Shown piece by piece: positions 44,706-56,140 of a stretch of 64,000 nucleotides of DNA (positions within the stretch are counted from its first letter, which is position 1; every line of letters begins with the position of its first letter). The DNA lies in NCBI RefSeq assembly GCF_022539665.2, contig NC_081337.1:2332679-2396678 (forward strand), in the 5' to 3' direction. The notes beneath the pieces are model-generated. The model worked only from the letters and a program-made list of their open reading frames with translations. It did not search any database and was not told the origin of the DNA. The translations under genes were made by a program, and so were the position numbers. The DNA comes from Daphnia carinata (taxonomy: Eukaryota; Arthropoda; Branchiopoda; Diplostraca; Daphniidae).

Positions 44706-45157
44706 CCTTCTATATGTGTTGACTTGAATTAAAGTGTGGTAGAAAATTTCAATGGGTAGCTTTATTTCTAGTCAAGATCTGTGCTATGATTTGCTGCACG
44801 TATCCGTAAAGTTTTTGAAAAAATATCTAAGATGAGCGATGCTACAAACTATGGTGTTACATTTCCTAGGTAGGTCGACGTCACATACCCCAATAGCGAT
44901 ACAACTACATTGAAATGTGGGTTCACATCCCGTCAATATATATACAATAACATATTCATTTCAGGAATTCTCTGGAAATTTTGTGTAATAGAAAGGTAGA
45001 AAGAAATCAGCAGGTTTTTACTCAGTGTTCTTGTCGACGTGATCCTTTTTTTTAACAGATGGCGGGAGTTGCTCTACACAATTTAATTGAAATTCTTCGA
45101 AACCGGTTTGTAATACGGGTTCACGTAATCTAGTTGTCTGACAGCTATATAGCCGTG
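44706..45157. other. Spacer between SDHAF1 and LIPT2
   Basis: This 452-bp stretch holds the SDHAF1 3' UTR and the LIPT2 promoter/5' UTR. A tRNA-like B-box (GGGTTCACATCCC near 44920) appears without a matching cloverleaf. No exon was recognised. Confidence 0.45.
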
Positions 45158-46073
45158 ATGATACCTCCTAGCCAAAATTTTCACAGATCTGTTGGTGTAT
45201 GGTTTGTTGGGTTTCTTCAGTATCAAACAGCATACCATATCCAGAAATACTTGGCTAACCTCCATAGTATCTCTAATAGCTTAAAGGAAGAGCAGTTGAA
45301 CGATGGAACAATACTTATGGTGGAACATGCACCAGGTAAAACTTGGAAAATCGTGATTCATGGACGTTTATATTCTAGCGTTTTGTGTACAGTTTATACA
45401 ACCGGTATAAGAACATCAAATGATGTTGAATCAGAAGAAAAAAGGTTGAAGGCTCTAGGTGCTGAATTTTATAAAACCAATCGGGGAGGGCTAACAACAT
45501 TCCATGGACCTGGTCAACTTGTTGTTTACCCTGTACTGAACCTAAAACATTTCAATAAGAGCATGAAGTGGTATGTTTGCAAGTTGGAAGAAACCATTAT
45601 ACAACTGTGTAAGTCATTTGGTGTAGAAGCTGGTCGATCTTCAAACACTGGGGTATGGGTCAAAAATGAAAAATTGTGTGCCATTGGTATATAAATTTGT
45701 GCATGAAGTTTCCAAACAATGTGAAACTGTTGGAATCTTTACAGGAGTACATGGCAGCCGGTATATCACCACACATGGCCTTGCATTGAATGTCAATACT
45801 GACCTTTCATGGTTTTCGCATATAGTGCCTTGTGGGATACCTGACAAAGGAGTCACATCACTCTCCCAAGTATCTGGAAAGCAATTAACAATTGCCAATG
45901 TGATTAATCCTTTCCTGGAATCATTTTCACATGAATTTGATTGTCAAATTAAAATGCTACCTTTTGAAGTTCGTGAAAACATAGTTAATCATCTTAAAAA
46001 CGAAAGGTTAATCAACGGTGCAACAGAAGACCAGTTGTTGGAAAATAAATCTTTTATTGCAAACCAGTTGTAG
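45158..46073 (+). CDS. LIPT2: Lipoyl(octanoyl) transferase, mitochondrial
   Basis: Exons 45158-45335, 45393-45686 and 45745-46073 (801 nt, 266 aa); introns of 57 and 58 bp. It transfers octanoate from acyl carrier protein to glycine cleavage H protein, the first step of mitochondrial lipoate synthesis. Family blocks: VEHAPVYTTGIRT across splice 1, RGGLTTFHGPGQLVVYP, GRSSNTGVWV, the Lys-containing EKLCAIGV across splice 2, THGLALNV and PCGIPDKGVTSL with the catalytic-type Cys. Intron 1 is a multiple of three and has no in-frame stop, so it reads as 19 extra residues if not spliced; removal restores the family block. The ATG at 45158 is the first in frame. The C-terminal ~50 residues after the core are less conserved. 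NRDE2 converges from the right. Confidence 0.93.
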
Positions 46074-46997
46074 AACGAGAAAAAAACATAAGGGGAACTA
46101 AGAAACTAGAAAATTCACTGAATACAAAAATTATGAGCTTTGACTTTACATATTTTATTATTTAATTTTCAAATTCTTTTATTTAATTGTTTTTATTTAA
46201 CTATTATTTATTTCTTTTATTTCTTTTTTTTTTTTTTAAGAAGTCGGAGGCAGCTGAAGAGGTAACAAAACAATTAAAAAAGTGGTCTCATGGAGTACAA
46301 GCGAAGAAACGTTTATTTGAGGAAGAACTGTGGCCTTAAAGGGAGCCATCGCTTTCCGGGAAGTTTTTGTTTCTATGCTTTAGGTACCAACCTCTCAACA
46401 GCATCGTTTCTTAACGCCCAGCATAATTTTTTCTATTACGCTTACGAACTTATAATGCTTTCCGTTTTTTAAAAACAGTTTCACTCACACCGGCCCATGG
46501 GGCCACAGGTTTCTGCAAGCTGTTGCTTTTTCCCAATTATTATTCTCATTATTTTGTTATTTTTGTATTGCTATTGTGGGATTGTTATGATTTCCTATTA
46601 CGTGGGCTTTATTAGTGACACGTTTTTAGGAACAAGAATTTGATTAATTTCAGAAGAGGCCAGACGATGTGGACCGTAGACTTCAGGGAAATATGGAAGA
46701 GCATTTGGGCATCACTGAAAATCCATTCTCTTGATTTCGGCAGCTTACATTCGTTTAGTCCGTATCCATCACAGTTTGGTTTACTAACCACGTAGGCCAA
46801 AAGGTTCGTATACTTTTTCCAAAATTCTCGTGAGACCCTTAAGGAAGTTATGTTAAAAATTAACGATTGTATTAACGGTGAAGGGTGATTTTAGATCAGC
46901 CAAACTAGCAATCCAGAAGTTCGACAGAAATTTTTTTTATTACAACGAACAGTATCAAAACATTTCCACAATAGCGTAATACTAAATACACGTTAGA
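46074..46997. other. Intergenic spacer between convergent LIPT2 and NRDE2
   Basis: Overlapping 3' ends of the two genes are expected here. There are T-rich tracts at 46140-46245. No supported coding exon was found; frames at 46290-46472 and 46612-46800 show no motif. Confidence 0.5.
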
Positions 46998-49900
46998 TCA
47001 GTCTTCCTCACTATCGTGCTGAAAATCTTCGCTGAAATTATCTTCACTTTCCGACGATAACGATGTAAGTGCTTCGGCAGCTATTGCGTCAACACGCGAA
47101 TCATCCTTATTACCAATTTGGACTTGACATAATCCATCAGCGTTTTCTTCTCTTTCCGTTTCGAGCAGAAGCTCAAGCTCTTCAAGAGGAAATCGGAGGC
47201 GTAAATCTTTTTCGGTCATTAACTTTGTCACTTCCTTTAAAGAAGATGGCGCATACTCCATTATATCCATGCAAATATCCTAAAATAATGAGTACAAATT
47301 ACTTTTCGCTAAAGGCATTTCAGGCATTGCTCGTTCAGCATACATACCTTGGAAGTAGGACAATCTCGTATGGCACGGTAAAATAATTCTTTGCATCTCT
47401 GCGGATTGCCAGCCACGTGCGCACTATGCATCAAAATTCTCCAAAGAAGAGCAACATGACGTCCTGGATATTGCGAAACACAGTATTCTGCCAGATGCTC
47501 CATTTTTCGCCGATAACTGATATAAAGTGTCGCTGTTCCCCCTGAGCAACCAGGCAATTCTTTGAATGTTGTTTCCTCTCCTTTTTTGACGGTTTCTTCT
47601 CGGTTTGCAAGGGCTAAGCAAGCGGCTAAAGCTGCTAAACTTCCAGATTTACTCTTCGTAGCTTTCGCACGCATTGTCAAACTATTCCATAAGCCACTAA
47701 ACATGCTGCACCGTTCCTATTAAAAAGACGGAGAGCAAAGATATATCAATAGCATTCATAACCGAAGTTTTTTAGTTTAAATTTTAAAGAATACAAAAAA
47801 CAATTATACTTCCGAATTAATCAAAACAGTTAATAGCTGCATACTGTCTGGGTATTCAGCCAGTGCAGTACATAACGTGTCGTGGAATAAACGAGGTTGA
47901 ATATCTTTTGCCCATTCTCGGGCCGCCGACGACAATTCAAGTAGATTAACGTAAACGCATTCTCGCCGGGTATGGTATCTAAAAAATAAAACATTTTACT
48001 CCACAGTTTGTTCACTGAAATGCCATTAGAAATTACCTTAGGAATTCAATATTGTATCGCATTTCAGCGGTAAAATGAAGATCTTTTTTCTGTGATGAAA
48101 CTAGCCATTGTTCAACCATGTGAAAGGCAGATCGACAACCGTCCGTTAAAGATAAGAAATATGAATAACAGCCAAGAAGCTCAACCAGCTCGTCTGGATG
48201 CAAGAAAGTTAGATTTCCTGACACTTTATCCACGATGCTCTCATTCATCTGTTGAAGCACAGTCTGGTATTTTCTTTTGGCTTTCAATAACATTGCAGGG
48301 GTATAAGTGCAACGGTCAGAGAATGTCGATCCGGCCCCTAGAGCAACCAGGTGTGCCAAAGCTGTTGGTTGGTCTGATTTCTCCCGGTTCTTACATCGAA
48401 GCAACGACCGGGCGTACGAGAACCATATTCGGATCAAAGCAGCTCTTAGTCCTGGATTTTTTTCTTGTTCCACGAGCAAAGGATTATCACTGTATATTTT
48501 CATCAGTTGAGTTAAGATCTTTCGGTATTCTTCTTCGTTTCCCATTTCAAGCTCCAGTGCCGCGTATCCATTATAAAGCAACACAGTGGTGACAGAATCA
48601 CTGCTCGAAACGTCTTTTAAGAAGGCCTTTATCCAAGTTTTAGCCTCTTTCCATCGATTTTTGCATTCGGCTTGGGTCGACGATCGAGCGATGGCACCTA
48701 TTCGTACTCTTTCGACATCTAACCACCATAGAGCTAGTTCCAGTTGATACGGTTGCTTTATCAGTCTGTAAGTCTGAAGAACGATACGTCGCAGGAATGT
48801 CAAATAGGACATATTGTTCACTATGTCTGGTTGAGAACTCGATAACGAGGCAATTTTTGGAACATTCACAAGACAGCGAAGGAGGTTATCTTCGAGAAAA
48901 TGAGGGGCCCAGAACAATTGAGCCTGGCTTGCAGGTAGAAGAGGAATACCAAGGGATACGAGGCATCCAAACAACAGACGAAATTGTAAATGATACTTTT
49001 TCTCGCAGATGAAAAGGTATGGAGATAGATCGGTGAAAGAAACAAATCGGTCTTCGTCATCACAGTCAGTGCTACTTGAGCAAGCTTGAAAATGTTCACG
49101 AGATCGCAAGCACTCGATTCGATGCCAAATTATAGGAAAAGATTGATTGGAGGTTATAATCTCGTCTTCAGCTTCTAGCGCTGTATAAAATATGCAAATC
49201 TTTAGTAATTGAAAAATCAAAAGAAAAATGGCAAAAAAAAATTTACCATCTATCCCATGAACAGCACGTTCTCTAGGTGCCCCACTCTCAGTGAAGTCTA
49301 CTTCACCCATTCTTGGAACACGAGCTTCCCACAAGGCTTCCAACCAAGTTAGTGGTGAAGAAACATCATTTGGCCGCTTAAAGCATAACTCAAGAAGTGC
49401 TTGATTCAATGAAACTGATTTTTCAGTCCAGCCACACTGCCGAAGAAATGAGCACAACCGTGTCGCAATATCTGAATTATATCGAAAACAATAATATCGA
49501 AAGTAACGAAATGAAATGTTGATGTTAGTAAACTGACCAATGATAAACTCTTCTAAATGAGCAGGTCGTTGATGAGAAGCAAACGATGGGTGCTGCATTT
49601 GCAGAAGTTTCTGAAAGCATGAAGCGTACGTCTTCAAAGCCAACGCAACACTAAATCCTTCAAAATTATTTTCTATAAAATTCTGGTACTCATTCCATAG
49701 TTCAATTGATACAGGATTCAGAAAGAGTACGTTTCGCCATTCCTGGTGCAAGGTGGGAACGTCCCAGTATTCGGCGGCAACATTTAAACGAGCCGTTAAT
49801 AATTTCACACTCTTTGGGTTGTGCTTAATCGCTTTGTCAAGAATTGCAATTTTACGTTCCAACAGAGCTCTTCGGTGTAGGTTTCTTCCCGATTTTTTAT

Positions 49901-50447
49901 GCTGGCTTTGGCTGCTATCAGAATCGTTTTCCATCAATAAGGAGGCAGCATTTTGATGTTCAATAAAAGAAAGCCATAGATTCACATCATGAGGATTTTC
50001 TCGAAGCTTCTCATTAAACAGTGCAGTTTGACGTGGAATCTCAAATTCTTTTCCGCCTAGAGTTTGTTCGTCATTGGTTTTTCCAGCTTTTTTGCCTTCT
50101 ATGTACGAGGCAGTGCTTGAATCATAAATACCCAAAGGATTTGTTTCAGTAAGCAGTGGCTGGGGAGGTTCGGTAATGGCAATTTTTGTTAATCTTTTTA
50201 ATGCATTTTTTCCAAAATATCTGTGCTTTTTAGATTTTTTCAAACTAGATCCCTTGGAAAAATTTTGAACTCCTAGCACACCTTTCATTCGCTGATGCCT
50301 GTGAAGTATTTATAAGAACCAGTTATTTGAGTATCTCATTACATTTTGAAAACTTGTCTACCTAGCAACATTTTTGAAATACATATACGGAAAGGCCAAA
50401 TTATTTTTATCGCCCTTCAAGTCTTTATAGAAGGATTGATCAGCCAT
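46998..50447 (-). CDS. NRDE2: NRDE2 homologue, nuclear RNA-surveillance regulator (6 exons)
   Basis: Exons on the minus strand: 50447-50362, 50298-49247, 49180-48037, 47978-47810, 47716-47348 and 47279-46998; total 3102 nt, 1033 aa. NRDE2 proteins act in nuclear RNA interference in worms and bind the MTR4 helicase to restrain the RNA exosome in mammals. Visible features: basic SKKHRYFGKNALKRL, the family block PLGIYDSSTASYIEGK, then LRENPHDVNLWLSFIEHQ, the start of the HAT/TPR-like helical repeats (DKAIKHNPKSVKLL, WRNVLFLNPVSIELWNEY). The tail is acidic (SEDNFSEDFQHDSEED). Intron 2 (66 bp, 49181-49246) is in frame and stop-free, so it would add a hydrophobic 22-residue insert if retained. The small first exon (MADQSFYKDLKGDK) joins by phase 2; this start is less certain than the core. 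Confidence 0.9.
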
Positions 50448-52861
50448 TGTCTATAAACTGAAAGTCTCAGAAATGTCGTCTGCTAGCAGTTTCGTCTGCT
50501 AGTTTTTTAAACAACAATTCTAGCACCCGATAGAGGTCATTGACCACCCGGATCAGTCGTTATTTTCCACTGTTCAGCCCGCGGAAATTAAAATCATTCG
50601 CCCAAAATTTTTCGTTTCAATTCAACCTTAGGTTCTGTTATATTACATTATTAGAACTCTAATATTAAGGCATCACTCGACTATACAGCGATTTACTCTT
50701 TGTTCAGCCAGTCGTGTTACACATTGAAAAACATATCACGCAATCCGTTTGGAAATTTTGCGGTGTATGTGATGCTCCATTTTCAATTCCTGCAGAACTT
50801 AATTAAAGCAAAATTGCGCCCAAAATTAGGAACTGTAGTAGTAGTAGTAGTAGTGCACGCTAGTGGAGTCATCTTGTTAGTGGCCCACCGAAAAAAGAAA
50901 ACGAGCGCTTACTCAAATTGTGTCTATGAGGTGTCGACTTAGAAACATTTAAATTGACACTTGATTCTGAGAAACCCCACTGAACTTTTTGCGAGAATTT
51001 ATTTAAAGTTATTTCATGCAAAGAGATTAAATTTCAAGAAGGAAAACGCGATGCAGCCCGTTTGTGCAATAAGTCAAGCCAAAGCGCTTAAGATATGAAA
51101 ATGTATATTAATGACTAACCTGTCTTTTCTCTTTTCCTCTGTGTACTTCGCTTTCAGAGGGAGTTTTCGCTTTTAAATGAGATTGGCTTGTAGACTTTAC
51201 GGAAATCCAAGTTTCAGGTTCTCGCCGCTATGAGAAAATTATATCATCATCGCATTTCTCTTCCGTTTTCTTTCTCCTACACACTACATGGCTCCCACTT
51301 ACTATTCGCTTTACAAGGCTAACACACGTAGTTGCGTGATTGCAAGGCAAAAACGCGCATGGAAAACGTTGTAGCTGGCGGTTTTTACTTTTAATGTCAA
51401 TAGCGTCATGGAAATTATAAAATCTAAATGCAAGGTGGAAGGTTCGTTCTGTGAATTATTAATATCAAATTGCTTAATTTAAGAAAAAATAATTTTTCCT
51501 GAATTTCAGAGATTTTTTTTACAGTCGTTCCCATTTTTACCAAAACCAACTGGGGCAAACCGCGTCGTTTTCCAAACTTAAATACTAGTGTTTAGAAAAA
51601 AAAAAACCATAAATGCCAGACTTTAAACAAATCATGGTAAGAGATAATGGTTTTGCCGTAAAAAATTTATTTTACAATATAAGATGGGATAACTAAGACT
51701 TTTAATTATCGCAAAAAATAGTTTTGCGTTAATCAGGAAGCACCATGCTAAATGCGCGGAAAATCCCTACGCGTTTGCAAATTTAGCGCTATAGTTGTGT
51801 ATGCATCTAAAAAGCTTTAGTAAATTTGGTGCCATCGATGATGTTAATAATTAAAAAATTGTATGTTCAGTCTCTAATAAAGCAAATGACGATGTTTATT
51901 AATGTTTAAAGACAAATGCCTTGAAAGATTGAGACCGAACAAGCCTAAGTTATTGACAATTTTGACTTTTAGTAGGCCAACGTAATATAAAATGTACAAT
52001 TCGTAATTTAAATGCAACAGTGGTATTTTCTCAATTACACAACCCACTCACAAAGGAAAAAAAAAACAGTGGGACACATAAATGAAATAAACCCAGAAAT
52101 TTTTCTACACACATTTTATGCAAATATAATAATGTTTTCACGTTACGGGATGTATATGGGTTGTAAATGTAAAAAATGGCGTGTTTTATTTATTCATTTT
52201 TATTTCGAAAGCGTGAAACAAATAAACTAGTGGAATGCTAATGCTTATTTATACTTTTTATCGTAAATAAAAAAGCATTTTTTTCGGAAAAAGAATGTAA
52301 TACCTTTCTGTATTATTTAACTGAGAATTACAAGTGTTTCAGGGAAAATCAATTGAAAAAATCGAATAACCAAATTCTCGATACTGTGTTGGCTCCACTT
52401 CTCCTATGTCTTCTCTATAAGTAAAATGAAAATATTTCACGGATAATAAAAGCCATTTGATTCAGGTAATAACTTTTAAAGACTGCATTATAATTGTGCC
52501 TAAGTTAACAGCAAAAATAGAAATTAAAATTTAATTTTAATACAACTCATTCTACCTCTTTTGTTCCCGTCCAAAGTGGGAGAGGTGTCCGTTCCGTTCC
52601 TGACTTCTTTAGTCCCACATTTGGCCAAATCCTGTGTTGCCAGTTTTGACATACATGAAATTCAAACGTAGAATGTTCAAATTTTATTCTTTGCAACTAA
52701 AATAGTTAGTAAATTGATATGTAAATTTCATGAAATGAGGGAGTTAGAAAAATAAATTTTATTTAGCATAAAAAATATGAATTGTTTAAATTATCTTTCT
52801 TAATTGTACATATTAAATGCATTTAAAAATATTCTAACGCCCCACTTACAGGTGAAATCCC
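50448..52861. other. Unassigned region upstream of NRDE2
   Basis: The NRDE2 promoter should lie at the left end. There is a (TAG)n microsatellite at about 50829-50851. No coding exon was recognised; short frames at 50700-50942 and 52012-52230 have no motif. AT-rich. Confidence 0.5.
50829..50851. repeat. (TAG)n microsatellite
   Basis: About seven tandem TAG/GTA units lie in otherwise unique AT-rich DNA. Confidence 0.85.
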
Positions 52862-54448
52862 AAACATTAAGATGGGATTTTCCCATGCGGTCATTCAGCC
52901 ACCTGTGCCACGATTCCACCTAATTATTTGTCCGGTTCACCAGGCCAAAAACACTGAAGACTTGCGGAGTAATTTCACCAATCCAGTAACTAAGGAAATG
53001 GTTGTTCAGTTGCTTTATTCCTGCCTGAATTGCTACACTTTCACGGCGGAAAACATCATGATAGTAGGCTTTTATATTCTGTTGTAAAAAAAACTGTGTA
53101 AGAATTTCGAAATTTCAATTTAAAATGTCAGGCACTTACTTGATAACCGGCCAAAATTTCATCCATAAGCTTCAAAATCGCCATAAGCTCCTTTACGTAT
53201 TTTCCTATGACAGCGCGGTTCTTATACGCAAACTGAAGGCCATACTTTTGTATCCTTCTCCAGATAGCCTGAATAAAATTAGATTAATTTAATTGCCTGC
53301 AACATATTCAAAAGATAAATATACCTGAGAGTAGTGAAAAAAAGCAACCAATATGTTGACTTCTATGAAATGCGGCCGCCATCGAACCTTGAATTGCTGC
53401 TTCATAATCAGACATGATGAGATCAACCGAAATGAAACGGTCAGGATGAAGTTCATCAAAAATATCGATGACTTTCTCTAGCACAGCATCATAAAGGATG
53501 CGTGATTTTCTAGTCATTAGAATGTACGCAAATGGGAATGCCTAATGGAAAACTATGGTAAAATATCAGTTTACAGCTTCTTTTTTAATATTTATTTACC
53601 AAATGACCCCTGTGATGTGGATAGTGAAGAGCTGTTTAAACAATCCGGGGACTGTTCGAAAAGTTGCGTCAGCTTGAAGTTTGGTCGCTTCACTAAGTTC
53701 CGGCAGTAGTGTCGGGGATAAAAAGACCAATGCTTCTCCCTCAACCGTCTTAACCAGGCCTCTAAAAAATTTTCCACCACCAAAGGCATCCCTTTAAAAG
53801 AAAAGAGATATTGAAATTTTCTTAATAGTATTAATTTTTGGCATTACCTATACTCCTGATACTCTTCAATCAATCCAGCTATTTCTTCTACGGTCTTGGG
53901 TATTTGTGGTTGCCTTCTCCTTTTTGATCCCTGCATCCGACGCTGCATTGCATCACCATAGCCAATGTTAACCCCAGCATTTCTTTAATAAAAAATTTAA
54001 GAATATTTAATGATTTCCTCAATGAAGATGGACTTACTCTCTCCGAACGGCGTCAAACACAATCCGAGGTTTACGGCGATCCACAGCATCAGCATCAGCA
54101 TACGCGTTGACTATACGAAGCAACTGCTGTTCTTCCAGCTCGGGTGTATTACTATGCTTAGCATCATCGTGTTTGCTAAAAATAGCATCTTCAAGTCCCG
54201 ATTTAACTCTCGCCTTGCAGCCCCCCTGAAGTTTCTTATGGTACTTGCAGTGATATATGTTGTGCGTGAATCTGTAAAAATAATATATTAAGAATTACTG
54301 CTCAACCATGCTTGAATACAAAATCAAATTCTTACGTTTTCTTCTGTAGATGGTAAATAAATCCTTTCTCGGAGTTGTAGTGGGTACCACTGTATTTAAC
54401 TCCTTTAATGGGTTCAACCATAGGGAACTCGTCTTCTTCGTAAAACAT
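52862..54448 (-). pseudogene. FLYWCH zinc-finger / MULE transposase-domain gene, broken
   Basis: Exons read on the minus strand: 54448-54336, 54271-54038, 53982-53848, 53791-53608, 53541-53325, 53268-53140 and 53078 to about 52862, with 55-66 bp introns. The N-terminus carries a FLYWCH-type finger (YSGTHYNSEKGFIYHL...YHCKYHKKLQGGCKARV). The middle holds MULE transposase text: LQADATFRTVPGLFKQLFTIH, FPFAYILMT, VDLIMSDYEAAIQ and IGC-FFHYSQ. Two lesions: a run of seven Ts near 53337-53343 puts the second block out of frame by one base, and a TAG near 52916-52918 interrupts TNN-stop-VESWH. The last visible exon ends at a GTAAGT donor with no recognisable continuation. Such genes are common derivatives of Mutator-like transposons; this copy looks inactivated unless the lesions are assembly errors. 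Confidence 0.8.
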
Positions 54449-54810
54449 TTTACAAGTTAAAAGAGTAGAGATGTTAATCAGAGATGCGCAAGATGTGCTA
54501 GAGAAGAATGAATTGACCTTTGTGACTTCGTACTTCCTATATATAGGTTTATTCGAAAAGGTTACAAAATTATATAAGTCGGAAACCAATAAGAGTCAAA
54601 GAACGAGTAAGGATGCAAAAGCAAAAAATCGGCTGGAACACACAAGGTAGGTAACTACAAACAAGCCTGTTTGCTGTGACATCCCTAAGGGAGCTGTGCG
54701 ATATCCGATGCGCGATCAAACGCATGCCCGACGCGCGGATTCTTTATTTTACTTACCTTTTACTTTCCTATGATTGGTACCCACCTCCAAAGTCCGATAG
54801 ATCAAAACGT

Positions 54811-54843
<33 letters not shown>

Positions 54844-55724
54844 GACATTCACCGCTACACTTTATCAATAGCAGACAGCAATATTTTATTTGATGACAGT
54901 ATCGAACAGGCCAGTAACAGGCGCAATTAACAATAACAATGAAAACAAGCGCAAGGTAGTTGCCAATAATATTTTATTGTAGCGTTCACTTTTTGTACAA
55001 GACAGGGGGGACAACTGTTCCGGAGCCGGGGGGGGGGGGGCATTTGTTAAAGGGGGCAATCGTCCACACGCCGAAGAAGGGATATATATAGAAGTTGTAT
55101 ATTTAGCTTCGTTACATTTATTTCATCAAGGTATACAAATAAAATTATTTTGCTTCATAACTTCCTTCGTTATGCTTAAACAGGCTCACGACGACGTTTT
55201 AATAATTATTGAGAAAAAGCGACATCTTAACGAGTCGCATTTCATATGTTGTTTAGGTTCATCGAAAAATCCGATTTGTTTCAACATTGTTAAGGAGAAA
55301 TCATATCAATTGGAACAAGTTCAATCAAGGTGTTCAAAAACTATTTTGCATCGTTTCACATATTTCGCAAAAAATACCCCACACTGCTCAGCAAATTTTA
55401 TTACTTTTTTACGGTAGGCAATATATTGCGTCATAAGCCGTTCCTTCGCCCATTCCGGAATATTTGCCAATTCCAAAAGAAAAAGTTGGTCCAAATTTCC
55501 ATTTGTTACATCAAGGGTATCTAAAGACAACTTTGAACAATTACGTTCTCCTTTATATCGCATAACGATGCGTTAAACAAAACTCGAATGGGAATCGGTA
55601 TAGTCAATCGTGATCAAATGAGATTATACAACCAACGAGTAATGCTGAAGGTCAATTAATGTTCATTAATGGAATGCAACCCTACTAGATGAATATGATT
55701 CATTTATGTTTAAGAGAACAGAAA
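54449..55724. other. Unassigned region with simple repeats
   Basis: A (CA)n microsatellite lies at 54815-54843 and a G-run near 55029-55041. A minus-strand frame of 80 codons at 55321-55563 (start MRYKGERNCSKLSL, with an EQCGVFFAKYVKRCK segment) has plausible protein composition but no recognised family and no flanking exons; it may be a small gene fragment or chance. Confidence 0.4.
54815..54843. repeat. (CA)n microsatellite
   Basis: About fourteen tandem AC dinucleotides. Confidence 0.95.
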
Positions 55725-56140
55725 TAGGGGAGACTGGGGACAGCCGGGACAGTGGTTGAAGTGAGACAGCTGGAGGAAAAATAGTAAACATTGATTTAAA
55801 ATTTTTAAAAATTATATATTATTGGTATATATGTTTCCTATTTAGGGAAAAAGTTTTAAATAAATAAGTGAAAAAATACCAAAGTAACTTAGAAAATAGA
55901 AAAAACAGTATTTTTTCCTTAAATTTTTCGCCGCCATTTAGCGTTTTTCGTTGCAATACTACAAGTAGTTAATATTTTATACATACAAGCATGTTGTTTA
56001 TTCATTTGTCTATCGTTTGCAAAAAAATTTATTTTAGGACCATTATTTTGGGGCGAAATTGTATTTTTACCAAAAGACTTTTTTGGGGGCTGGTTGGGAC
56101 AGCAGATGTGCTTGAAATGGGACAGTAGTGGGTGGGGTTG
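55725..56140 (+). mobile_element. Terminal fragment of a TAGGGGAG-type transposon
   Basis: It begins TAGGGGAGACTGGGGACAG, sharing the first eight bases with the TIR family at 10091, and is followed by repeated GGGACAG/GAGACAG words (55738-55772). Similar GGGACAGCAG and GGGACAGTAG words recur at 56097-56130. A matching opposite-strand terminus was not found, so this is treated as an incomplete end. Confidence 0.5.

Noticed and set aside
44870-44935. Possible tRNA between SDHAF1 and LIPT2
   Set aside because: Only a B-box-like GGGTTCACATCCC is seen; no paired acceptor or anticodon stem.
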